This document shows positions 25,101 through 36,162 of a stretch of 64,000 nt of DNA, in pieces. The notes beneath the pieces were generated by a model. That model ran no database searches, was not told the origin of the DNA, and saw only the letters and a program-made list of their open reading frames with translations. Positions within the stretch are counted from its first letter, which is position 1, and each line of letters opens with the position of its first letter. Source of the stretch: Xylocopa sonorina (Eukaryota > Arthropoda > Insecta > Hymenoptera > Apidae); contig NC_135205.1 in NCBI RefSeq assembly GCF_050948175.1, positions 7,105,795 through 7,169,794 of the forward strand. Reading direction: 5' to 3'. The position numbers and the translations under genes are program-made.

Positions 25101-28100
25101 GATCGGTTGCGGCAGGAAAATTAGGGCAAACCGAGCTGTGATAAGGTAGGAGAGTGAAAATGTTTCACGCGATGCGTTTCAGACCGTGGAGGAAAATGGG
25201 CAAAGTGAAAATGGTATCGCGAATTTCGTTGCGCCCGCGCGGCAAAGACTTTCTTTCGACGCGTTTGCTGCTTTCGCCGATTCGCTGAAATCGAAACTCG
25301 CGTTAGGTGCCCCGCGGCCGCGTACAACACAGTCTACTACCTGCGCGCACACACTGCACCCACTGAATTCCACGATCGTGCGAGCCCATCGGAGGCGGCG
25401 AAACGGCGACGACGTGTACATTTTTATGAGCATTACAGAGAGCTCGCGTTCCAGCGTGCCACGATTTTCCTGGAACCTTTAGCCGGGGAATTTGCATGGA
25501 GAACGGAACGAAACCCGGCTCGTTCTCCGCCGATGGAAAAAGAGAAGCTGGGCGGGGTTGCGTGCGAATACCGCGAGGGAAAAAAGACAAGAGGAAAAAA
25601 AAAAGGAAGGTCCAGACGTAAGACGAGCCGGCATCTTCGTTGAATACGTCCAGGGATCGCAGGATCGTACCAATATGTCCTGACACCTCGTTACCAGCGG
25701 AGAAACTCGAGAGGATCGCCGGGAAACGTGGTAGCTCGCTTCAAGGGGGAAAGTTACACCCGACCGCCGATACTCATCCGTGCTCCTTCCTTCCTTTTCT
25801 CCTCGCCTCTCCTCCTTTTTTCTCCTAAAAGCCGATCTCGTGCTAACCTATCCAGATCCAACTAAAAAATCCCGTAGGTAGTAGACGGAGAAAGAAATAT
25901 CGCAGCCGCGTGTTTTACTTTCGATCGTGTCCGATGTAAAAGTAGGACTTGGCGCGACCTTCGTACACCGTGGTATTACCGAGTCGACGAAGATTCTTAA
26001 TAGGGCTGGATAGAGCAGCGGTCCAACGATTTCTTGGCACGACGTTTTCACTGGTAAAGCACGCGTTACCATGTCACCACGGTGGCTCTCTTCCGCGAAT
26101 CGGTGTTTCGCGGAGAAAACAGATTTTCCTGGCGCCAATCAAAATGCACCGCGAGCTTCACAAGGATGATTAATCTCGTTGGACACGTAACGCGGATTCA
26201 GCCGATGAGGAAACTTCGCGGAATCCCCCGCGATCATTCTTTCCGTACCGAGAATCATTCGCCGACACGATCTATCCGGGACTTTTACAGTCCAAGTTTA
26301 CACGGTACTTATCGCCGTTTATGTAATTAATGGCACTAAACAGCTGCGACTGGCGCCACGCGTAACGCACAAACGAGTATAAATAATACATCGTTTCGAT
26401 CGAACACCGGTAACGTAGCATAGAACCAGGAAAATACGTCATTACTGTAGCATGGCCGCGTGTGCGCGAAAATTGTTGCCTTTGACAAGAAAATTACGGG
26501 AGGAACGCGAAAGATACCTCGCGCGTACATTACGCAAATATTGATATTTCCAATGCGACATTTTATGACTTGAAATACACGGTAATGGCGCGGCACGCGG
26601 AAGATAATTCTCCGGTGCGACTTCGAGGCTAACGCGATTTCCTGATACTATTAAGACAGAATTTTCGATACACCGTGAACAAGTGACTTTAAAGCACCGA
26701 TTTTCCAAGAGAATGCGCGTTCGGAACGTTTCAGAAATCAAGAGGATTGGATTGAAAAAACATATTCGAATGATTCGACAGGATCGAATTAAAAAATTTC
26801 CTAACAAAAATAAAAAAAAGAAAGAAGGCGCTGAACGTTATCATCGCGTAGAACGTAACGTTAGAGGGAATAACGTGGAGAATAGGAAAAAGGTATTCGA
26901 TTGGAAATAGATGCCAGAAGGGCCTGGTACCCGCGTAACACGGTACTGGAGTATCCCTCGCCGCAGCGAGCGCGACTGCGGCGCGAATGGCAAAAAGGCT
27001 TAACTGCATTCCGGCGACCATTTAAACCGCCGCGGCGGGGTCCCACGCTTGATCGCAACCAGCGACCCACCGGCCGGCCGGCTATCGATTGACGTCACTT
27101 GGTACCGCGTGACCTTCAAGTTCCCGCGCGATTAACTGCGCATGCTCCGACGATCCTGCTCCACCGAGTACGCGCACCTGCGCCGCCACCATTCGTGCAT
27201 CCGTGAACGCGTCAGGTTAACCGCGCCGCCAGTCTAATCGAAACTTTCCTTTTGTCCACCATCGATTCCCGTTTTTGGTATTACATTTTTTCGTTAATAA
27301 ACGTCATCGTTCATCGAGGGACCAACGAAATCATATACCAATTAGTGGGTGGCAACTGATCGATACGTGTAACTAAATTAATAACCGCTTTTATCGGTCG
27401 ACTCGACGAAAACGATGGAATTTTACTGGTATCTCGGATACTAGCATGGTGCCCTACGATCAACGTTACTGTTTACATTTCTTAAGGTATTACTGTTTGT
27501 AAATTCAAATTACATCCAACAAGCTTATCGTGAACCGATCGTGCGATAGTTATATCATGAACATTCGTATAAAACAGAACGAAAGTATATAAAGTATGTC
27601 TCGCGATTAAACTTTCTTGTCGCTTAACAAGATACATCAAGAACCTGTCGGTGTTCCACTTCTTTTTTTCTCTTCTTTCCGTCATTCCAAAGGAAAAGAA
27701 AATAGAAATTGAAATGGGTCCAGAGATGGGTCCGGACGTTGAATAGGAAAGATAGACTACAGAGGTAAGCCGGTCGGCAGTAAATGACCGGTCAGATACC
27801 GCAGACGTCACGCAGCGTGGCGCAGCACCCTAGTCTGCAGCGCATTGCTCGCATGAAAAAGATGCGCATGCGTTCGCCGTCATGCTTCTATGGTGCAGCA
27901 ACCCTGACTTTTACCTTGTTTCTCGCCGTAGAATTGCTCAATTTAAAACGCGTGTTCCGCGATTCAACAAAACCATCGCCGCAAATACCGTTTATCCCGG
28001 CGAGAAGAGAAACGCGCGACCCATTTTTACCATTTAAGTCGAAGAGTTTCCGAGTACGATACATGTTCCTATCGGTACAGGCGACGTAATAACAATAGAT

Positions 28101-31100
28101 CGATAGCAACGGAACAAGATTTGGTAATCGTTGGTCGATATTTTTAACCAGAACAGGAGGGCACGGTGATAAACCTTCTCTATTATCTCGAATAAAAGTA
28201 ACGGGGAAAATAAAACAAAATGAATAAACAAATAAAAACAAATAGAAGACAGAAAAAAAGAAACGAAATTTGTTATCAACGTATACGTGTAAATGCGCGG
28301 GGTAAAAAAAGTAATCGCGTGAACTCTCGAAGAAGTTGGACGCACGAGGAACCAGCGGTGCAGAGGTCTTGGAGCAGATATCAAAAACGGGTGGTTTCTC
28401 GTTCGAAACGAGGCCACCAGCCTCTATAATCAACAATTACGCAAGAGTGAGAGCTTATTACATACTCTCCTGACTCCAATATCTTGCCATTTTTAGAATT
28501 TCTCGCGAGTCGACTAAATTTATCCGCGTCCGTTTCTTCCAGCATTCCATCGGAAATATTCGTATTTTAGCAACAAAAGTGATGGTTAATTAAACGAAAT
28601 TAGGTTGTTTCACCGAGCAGTCTGGCCGCGGTCAAAACTAACCGTTCGCAAGTCGTGGCCCTGGCAATTACCAATTACGAACGGTGACACGACGGCCAGA
28701 GCACGAAGGCCGAATCTGCGGTGTGTCCGGTCGCACGGTGCCGCGTCTTCTTGATCCATTAAGATCAGACCGATCAGGAAACGGCGTACACAAGTTTCAT
28801 AAGAGGCCCGGGTACGCGGTCGATGTTCTCGCTTAGGAATTCTCTCACCGTCTCGGTGACCGCGAGCGTGCTCGCGCGTACGCGTTCGTCTCGCCCGCGT
28901 GAAAAATTTAATCGATTACTCGATCTCGCGGTTCGATCGGCCTCGTTGAATCACATCCGTGATCGCTGACAATCAAAGTGAACGTAACGCGCGTCGTTCC
29001 CTGAATGGACAACAGTCGACTATTTCACTTTTATCACCATCTATCCGCACTGCACTCCTCGTTCGGTCCATAATGCTATTCTATCGATCTTTCGGTTCGG
29101 GTTGTTTGATTTGTATTTGAACGATCGATACGTAACTCTCCATATCGTAAACATTTTTTCTTATTAAAAGTATAAGTAATTTCTTGTGCAATGCAAATAG
29201 AATGCAAAGTATACTCCGACCGGCTTAAACGCCAATAAACGTAACAAATGACTTGACAAGACGCAAGGTAAATGTGTAAAAGATTAACCGCAGATCGTAT
29301 GTGTATTTTTAAATCGCTTAGCAATCGAATGCGAATTGTTTTATCTAACGATTCTTAATCAATGACATTATAGTTCTCCAACCGTTCCATGTTTTTAGAT
29401 AGAGTTAATCGATTCAGCTTTTCCCTAACAGCTATCGATCGCGCGACAAGCCTGACATAAAAGGACGCGTTACGCACCTTATATCGTAGAATATAGGCAG
29501 ACCACGCGGTTCGATTTGACGCGCGATCAAAAGAAAAGGCCGTACGCGCCGCTCTGCTAAGCGTCGGGTCACGTGCGCGCGCGTCAACTGTCACCCTTCT
29601 ACACGTGCACGCGAGAGTTGCAAGCGGTCGCTGCGCGGCTCTTTCTCCGTCATAGTTTCCTATCATAGCGGACCCACGCATACGTTATTTTCCTGAAAAA
29701 GCAGTGACTGCCAGCCGCGTGAGCATAGAAGATTCTAAGTTGCCGAATTCAAAGAAGACCCACGCGACTCGATCATTCGAGGTATTCGCGCGTCGCCTGT
29801 TTCGATCGCAGCTGTGCCGCCTTGCAGGAAGATTTGTCCCAGCTTTCCTGAGAATACTTCGAAAAGAACGCGATCCATCGAGGGTTGAAAACCGGTCGAT
29901 GGTCACAACTGGACTCGGGGAAAGGAAAAGCGGCAGACCCTTCAGGGTGCCATAAATTAGGTGCCTTCTTTATACGAAGTCGAGAGCCAAGAGCATTCTC
30001 TGTTTTCTGACTGGGACGCAGCGCGTTGGTTGGCCCTTTGTAGAATCGTAGGTAGGAACAGAGGTCTTGGCTACGAAATTAACTAAAATTTTCTCTCCGT
30101 TGCCAATGATTCGAGTATTCGTAGAAGAAACATTCCTCGTCCATTCAGGTAAAACGAGACGACTATCGATAGTATCCATCGACGACACGAGAAAGCGAAA
30201 AAAGGTGACGCGGCGCGCGTCTGAAAAATGATACCCTTGCGAACAAAAACGTCTCTGTTCTCCGGCGACGACGGATTACCTTCGCGATACGAAAATTGTG
30301 CGCCAAGCGCGGAACAAAAGAACCGCGCCACCCTTTTTATGCTTGTACCTGGCGCGGTAGGCGAAAGAAAAAAAAGAGATAAAAAGCAGCAAGGAGACAA
30401 AAAAAATAAAGAAAAAAACTATCAAATTGTTAGCACAAACAGGAGCGTTTGCGTTCAGGTTTTCGAAGAGACAGGCGCGAAGCGCAGTAAAAATTTCTCA
30501 CGGGTTTCTTTCTACCGCTTTCTTCTCCCCCCGCACGAAGAACACAACGACGAAGAAAGGGTACCGGCATCGCCGAGGCGAGGACGTTAGCGTAACGACC
30601 TCTGAACTCGTTCGAAACGAGTTCCTTTCCTCGATTCTGTCGCATTCACAGGAACCATCGACCACTACTACGCACCACGGGCAATGACGAATAACCAAAC
30701 GCGTGATTAGCATACTCATGCGGGTAGTCGAATTCGGCGAACTGCAGACACTCCCGAAGAGCAGCCGAGTCGTCAATTGCGCTCGATTAAGAGGATCCTT
30801 AATTCGACCTTGCTGGCTCCGTTTAAAGGGGCCACAAAAGAACGAGATGAATAAATTCGTCGATCCTTTGGCGGATGCGTAAGATAAAACGGCCTATCCA
30901 TTATTCTCCGTTGTACGCGTACCGAGTAAATACCGCGATAAAAAGCAAAGAAAAGAGAGGAAAAAAGGAGGTAGACACACACACACACACACACAGGCGA
31001 TAGAAAGTACGTAGCATCTCGAAGAGCAATAAGAGAGATGATAAACGATCGTGACTCACCGGAATCGGATGGTGTCTGGACGCCAAGGTGTTCGAGGTTC

Positions 31101-31837
31101 TTGCCGATCGGCTGATTCAGGTGATAGCAATGGTCGCTGAGCGTATTCCTGATATTGGTCTCTCTGTGCACTTGACACTGAGCGTCGTCCTCCTGTTTCC
31201 TCCTGTCGTGGTACCTGACCAGCTGACCGGTGACCTCGCTGACCGGGACCGCCTTGGTAGCCGCCGCCTCGGACATGCACTCGGAGAGTTTCTCGTGTAT
31301 GTCGATCTGGTCGTGTCTGAAAACCGGGCCCTCGTCCTCGGTCTCTGTGTCGGAGCTCGAACTTTGGGGTGTTTCCGGCCTAGTGGAGTCGCCGTCGCTC
31401 TCCAAGTTTTTCACGCGGCACTGCTGCCGGGCCTGTTGCTGACTAGCGACAGGCAACGAGGAGCCGGCCGTGGTGCGGTTTGGACTCGGACGCGGTATCA
31501 ACAGACTACGCCCGGCCGTAACCTTCTTCTGTATCTGCGAGTTCTTCTTGGCAGGCAACGTCCTGTTGTGCTCTTTACTGATGCACAGCCCCGCCCACAT
31601 GCAGTCGTGGTGACGCATCTCGCGGGACTCGACGCAGCTCGTCTTCTCGTAGAGCAACTCCGGCAGGACGCCGTCGTCGAACGCCCGCTCGTGATACATT
31701 CCCGAGTAAGCGTCGATTCGGTCCACCGGGAAGTCCAGATCGAACTTCTTCCATATGTCGTCGGACAGCACCGTCGCGGTGTCCAGGGGCTCGTCCAACA
31801 GGCCCAGGTCAGAGCAATCCCAAACCGGCACCGGCAT
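18467..31837 (-). CDS. Myc: Myc transcription factor (dm/diminutive orthologue), two coding exons joined 31837..31060 and 19137..18467
   Basis: Myc pairs with Max, binds CACGTG E-boxes and drives growth, ribosome biogenesis and the cell cycle. Joining 31837-31060 (778 nt) to 19137-18467 (671 nt) gives 482 codons. Seen in order: DDIWKKFDLDFP (26-37) resembling Myc box I but without its TPPLSP degron; DCMWAGLCISKEHN (78-91), Myc box II; an acidic S/T-rich segment ETPQSSSSDTETEDEG (155-170); SDSEEEEIDVVSCEK (257-271), MBIIIa; an AT-hook-like PRGRP (307-311); basic clusters near 316-339; a Ser/Thr-rich linker (346-387); and the bHLH beginning KRSLHNNMERQRR (395-407). H399, E403 and R407 contact the E-box. 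The zipper has L446, L460, L467 and L474. The N-terminal box and bHLH-LZ make this Myc rather than Max or Mad. It is shorter than Drosophila Myc. The start ATG lies five nucleotides after a splice acceptor, so a noncoding first exon exists upstream. Confidence 0.95.
19222..19242. repeat. (AGA)n trinucleotide tract
   Basis: AGAAGAAGAAG run about 90-110 nt inside the 3' end of the Myc intron. On the Myc strand it is a TTC/TCT pyrimidine tract upstream of the exon 3 acceptor. Confidence 0.7.
19569..19593 (-). repeat. 9-bp inverted repeat in the Myc intron
   Basis: AACCGTGAA (19569-19577) and TTCACGGTT (19585-19593) around a 7-nt loop, about 430 nt before exon 3. No known role. Confidence 0.5.
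21136..21165. repeat. (CGTCG)n pentanucleotide array
   Basis: Repeated CGTCG/GTCGC units in a strongly CpG-rich patch of the Myc intron (about 21040-21200), between two CACGTG sites. Confidence 0.75.
22976..23008. repeat. 12-bp tandem repeat (GCGATGGCGAAC)
   Basis: Two and a half copies with no mismatch noticed. Confidence 0.75.
23568..23583. repeat. (TTC)5 microsatellite
   Basis: Short TTC run in the Myc intron. Confidence 0.75.
27090..27145. promoter_or_regulatory. CRE plus NRF1/ewg-like site in GC-rich patch of Myc intron
   Basis: A full cAMP-response element, TGACGTCA, lies at 27090-27097 and TGCGCATGC at 27137-27145. Both are within a GC-rich patch (about 27010-27240) unlike its AT-richer neighbours. 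This is the motif set of a promoter and may be an internal start site or an enhancer. Confidence 0.3.
27863..27872. promoter_or_regulatory. NRF1/ewg-type palindrome TGCGCATGCG
   Basis: Matches ten bases of the NRF1/ewg consensus. It is the second such site in the Myc intron, about 720 bp from the first. Confidence 0.3.
30975..30995. repeat. (AC)n microsatellite near the Myc exon 2 donor
   Basis: Ten AC units (GT on the Myc strand) starting about 65 nt inside the intron. GT-rich tracts of this type can influence donor use. Confidence 0.88.
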
Positions 31838-31842
31838 TTCGC
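31060..31842 (-). other. Myc: Myc coding exon 2 (Myc boxes I and II, acidic region)
   Basis: The acceptor is CTCTCTGTTCAG with the exon beginning GCGAA at 31842 and the ATG at 31837-31835. The donor is TTCCG|GTGAGT at 31060/31059. It encodes residues 1-259 plus one base. The opposite strand carries a 252-codon open frame (31088-31846) that I treat as a shadow of GC-rich third positions. Confidence 0.93.
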
Positions 31843-33810
31843 CTGAACAGAGAGAGAAGGGGCGTTCTACTTTCGTCAGGCAAATCCCTCGTTTCGCGGC
31901 AAATTCAAAGTGACTACATCTGTACTATCGCGTACACAATACTCATCGATGTGCTGCGCGCTATTGCACCGCGTTATCATCACGAGAATCGACCGCACGA
32001 ATACTGTTAATGCTATGAAAATACGGGCAGAGGTCGAGACTGGCTCGCGCGAACGCATTAAAAATAAACGTCCTTCGCTGCCGACCTATCACACTTTGCA
32101 CGGCTTTTTTTTTCGCGCCTCGATAAAAACGCGCCGTTTAATGGCGCGACTAAATCAATATCGACGGTACACGAAAAGAAAAACGAGTCCCGGAATACAA
32201 CTAGTGCCAACTTCTTACGTAACCCCATGCGTACGATATCGGTCAATGTACACACGCATACGGTGTACGTATGCATCCCGGTCGGGACGCGGGAACTGCT
32301 GGAACTGCCAGCAGAGTAGGATTAAAAGAAAACCGGTAACAACGAACCGAATTCCGAACCTACCTACCTACCACCTTCGAATAAATCACGACCCGTAGAG
32401 TACGAAACGTCCCTAGACAACGCAACATTTTTCCCTCCCTGCTTTTCGAAACCGTTATGTATATATATATCCATCCTCTCCCTCTCTACCGAAATGCAGA
32501 CAACGATTCACGGTACATTTCAACCACCAGGTGTTCCACGACACCCTTAACGATCTCCCGTACTCGACTAGTCCCAACGGTACTCAAAATAGTCGCGATT
32601 CATCGATCCTAGCTTAGTCGGACTCGCAGAAAAAAAAAAACACCCGGCGCCAGCTAGATTGCATCTTTGCGATTGCTCGTCGAGCGTGTGATCTTCGAAC
32701 GTTTCTTGAGAAATAACTTGGGGTGATTTACATATATACCTAGAACTCGCATGCAATGCCACGCGATGTAGACGGCCCAAGTGACTCACATGGTCGCTTC
32801 GTTCGTTCGCAACAACACGGATCGCTTTTTCATTGTAGGCGTTCTGACTCGACATTACATCCGCTCGATTAGACCCACCTCGATGACAGCCAAACACACG
32901 CGCGCAAAACCTCGAACGTTATCTTCCTCGTTCCCGCGTCGACCGCCCTCCGCGCGGCAATTAATCGTTACGTAAACGCTGATTGTCCTGGGACTGTCAC
33001 TTTCGCGGGAAACGCGCGTACGCGCGCGCTTAAGTCTTAGATACGTTATCGGTGGATCGAAAAGAAAAAGTTCGATTCGTCTGGAGGAATACGATTACGG
33101 ATCAAGCAATGTAACTACGACCAAAAAAAGAGACCATTTCTGGTGGATATCTTACGATTAAGTATGCATGTACTTGGCTAGGATATTTCAGAGGCTACCA
33201 TTACAGATCGATATCTATAATAATCACCGATTTCTACAATTCAAATCAAACGAAAGAAACTATATTCGATTATGCATATACGTTTTTTGTACTTCTACAC
33301 TTGTAACGGATAAAAAAGAGGAGACACTGGCGCACGGACGAGGAAGAGAACGAACAGGAAAATCGGTATTAATATTTTGACAAGCTTTAGGACAAAGACG
33401 GTCAACGGTTAGAACCGAGGGCCAGGAAGGTAAGCAATAGGAAGAAAAAGTGAAAGGGAAAGAGAGAAAGAAAGACCGTGGCCTTTGTGGCTCGGTTGCC
33501 CGTGAAAAACGCGGACCGTTCAAAAACAATGACACATTATCCGTCGTTCCTCCTTGCCGCTACTTTGCCGCTGAATCGAACAAAAGACAACCGGTAGGGG
33601 AAACCACCTTCCTAGAACGGCCTTGGAGCTAGAAGAAAGCTGTGCTATGTGTATGCTGTGTGTGTTGTCTCGTATACCTCGTTGTTAGAAAGAAAAACGG
33701 GAAAAAAAAGGAGAAGAAGCAGAAGAAACTAGATAAACTTTCGTTGAAACCGTTCTCGAAGCGTCAACAAACAAGAATGAAAAAAGTATTCCGCGTCAAA
33801 TAGTAAACAA

Positions 33811-33834
<24 letters not shown>
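33811..33834. repeat. (AG)12 microsatellite
   Basis: Twelve perfect AG units. Confidence 0.9.
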
Positions 33835-33842
<8 letters not shown>

Positions 33843-35652
33843 ACAGCAGCGAGTGTTTTGGGAAAAAACGTCGAGGAACTTATTTCTTGCGCGATTTCGT
33901 TGCCAACCGAACAAGGACCATCGGGCGGGTTTCCTTTTGCCTACTCGTGGACGAAGGATGATCGGGCTCATCGCGATCTCGTTATTAACATATCACACTT
34001 TCACCAGGTACGACACTTCACGAGACTATAGAAAAAGTGATTTTCACTCGATGCACGAGAGGATAGCGCAGTCTACGGCTGTTACGCGTGCAATCCAGAG
34101 ATACGCGATGGTCAACTGGACATTGATGAGATAGGATCGGATAAAGAAAGGGGAACAGAGGGAGGGAGAAAGAAATTTGACCGATACGATAAAAGACACC
34201 GGCGGAGCGACTGCTTTCGTTTAGACAGACTTTCGAAAATCTATAGGTACGCGTTGCACACATACGATTAGACGCGTGTACGTACAAAGAACATTCCACG
34301 GGCACGAGAGTGTCGATCGATGAATCGAACTTTTCTGCCTACAAGCGCCTACAAGAGAGAAACAGAGAAACCGGTCCACTGGCAGCAGCTTTCGATATAC
34401 CTGTAGGTGGTGGTCCGTGTACACGCTCGCTAACTTCCGTCAAACATTATCGTTCAAGCGTGTAACGAGCCGACTGCTCTTCTACCGCACTCTAATTAAC
34501 GATGGCTTTCTTCGTGAGACGAAAACGCGTGGGACACGGGGCCAAATAAAACGTAACGCATCTTCGCTTCCCTCCGTTACGAACGATTCGACCAAAACGT
34601 ACGTGGGTATATGTATTACGAATTCTCGTAGACGCGTTGCACGACGTTGCGATAGAAAGTGCAATACATCGGTTAGACCGCCTATCTCGGTCTGACGCAT
34701 TTTCAAGCATATCAATGCCGATGGGACTCGATGCGTGTTATTCAACTATGCCAACGACACCCCGTGTCGTGTCATCGGTAACCCGATTACGAAACCGATT
34801 TTCGAAATGTCAAGCGTCCAAAGTAATTCGATGCAATGTTCGATCGAATGAGGATAATAACCGTGAACACTCGTCGACCAATGCGAAAACGTGTGATCCG
34901 ACAATATCGAAAAAGAGAAACGAAAAATACCTGAATCCCGAAATACCGCACGTATTTTAAACTGATCGCAAGATAATCACGGAATTAGGATCGTAAGGAA
35001 AAAAGTATAGAGCCCGGATTTTGGCGGCAAAACGAGAGACGAAAAGCGTAGACGCGCGATAGAGGGCTACGGTAATATTTAACGAGGTCTACTTATAGAC
35101 GATACAACAATGCACCGGCGAACCGGCTAACTGCCAAAGAAAAAAGTGACAATGTTAAAATTCAGCGAATTTTGCTTTTCGCGAAGCAAAACTGTCTCAT
35201 CGATATTTATACGCGAACACGCAAAGTATCTTTGGAGGCACGCCGAATGATTTAGCAGAATTTCTACTGCGTACGTTATGTCGGACCCGACAAGACGAGT
35301 CTATCTATATATTTGCAAGTCTATTAGCGTTAATCTGCCTTGCGAATGATCGAAACGCCAGTGGCGCGCGGGCGATCCCGTTTGTCGCTGAAATTCCGCT
35401 TCGAACCGGTCGCGGACGGCGCGCGTTCGCGTGGAACTGTCAAATTGGAAGAAAAAATCACACGAGCAGAACACTATCCGTCGTTCACCGGAAATATCAT
35501 CGCAAGTAAAACTTTCACCGAGCCTAGCTGTCACTTCGAATTCAGCGCAAAGGGAAATTGATACGGAATAGTATTGAACACTGTACAAACCTGTCGGCCA
35601 CTTAGCGTTGTAACCCAAAAGAGAAATAGTATCCACTGTGGTGCACACTTTG

Positions 35653-35673
35653 GCGCGAGTTCGAATCTCGCGC
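35653..35673. repeat. Perfect 7-bp hairpin with tRNA T-loop-like loop
   Basis: GCGCGAG and CTCGCGC flank TTCGAAT, the exact loop of many tRNA T-arms. No A box, anticodon arm or acceptor stem was found on either strand, so it is not called a tRNA gene. It may be a tRNA or SINE remnant, or chance. Confidence 0.4.
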
Positions 35674-36131
35674 TTTAAACAAAACTGATATAACGGACTG
35701 AGAAGCGTCTCGCCTCTTTTTCTCTCAACACGGTTTATCTATGGACTTGGTTTACGGTCCGTTCTGTGTGTAACGATGGACGTGGTACGCGCGAGACCGA
35801 AATGCGACGCGGCACTGAGCAAAAACTATGCGTATATCTAAAACTATCGGTAGGTATAGAAAATGAATAAAAACTGTTTCCTTCGTTGGCGAACGTGTGG
35901 CGAAAATCGTCGCCCGTTCGATGAGAAATATCCGTTCAGGCGATACAGCCGCCGGTGCTACTGCCGTTCGACCATAAACGTTCCAGCCGTTTTCTTTTAT
36001 TGTCGATACTGTCGCACAACGAGATACTGCCGCTACTACTGCTACTGCTGCTGTATTCTACCAGGCAAAGAAAGAATTTCATTCTCGGCGCGATCGGTAC
36101 ACGATAAGCCGGTGGCTCTGACTCTCTCTCA

Positions 36132-36153
<22 letters not shown>
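36132..36153. repeat. (CT)11 microsatellite
   Basis: Pure CT run inside a longer pyrimidine tract (36118-36171). Confidence 0.9.

Positions 36154-36162
<9 letters not shown>

Larger units (their letters stand above)
19138..31059 (-). other. Myc: Myc intron between coding exons (11.9 kb, phase 1)
   Basis: Runs from GTGAGT (31059-31054) to TTACAG (19143-19138). Phase 1: the G of GAG is left in exon 2 and AG begins exon 3. The interior holds no recognisable gene. ORFs of up to 182 codons (for example 27888-28436) show no motif and look like chance. It does contain a cluster of CACGTG sites at 19.27-22.12 kb, CRE and NRF1-type motifs at 27.09-27.87 kb, and a (CA)n tract just inside the donor. 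It probably hosts enhancers. Confidence 0.85.

Noticed and set aside
27888..28436. 182-codon minus frame inside the Myc intron
   Set aside because: No recognisable domain or splice context, and a shifted frame over the same region is open too.
31088..31846. 252-codon plus-strand open frame over Myc exon 2
   Set aside because: Exact antisense of a GC-rich coding exon; low stop density follows from the Myc codons. No domain seen.
35640..35680. tRNA gene candidate from the T-arm-like hairpin
   Set aside because: No A box, anticodon stem or acceptor stem on either strand.
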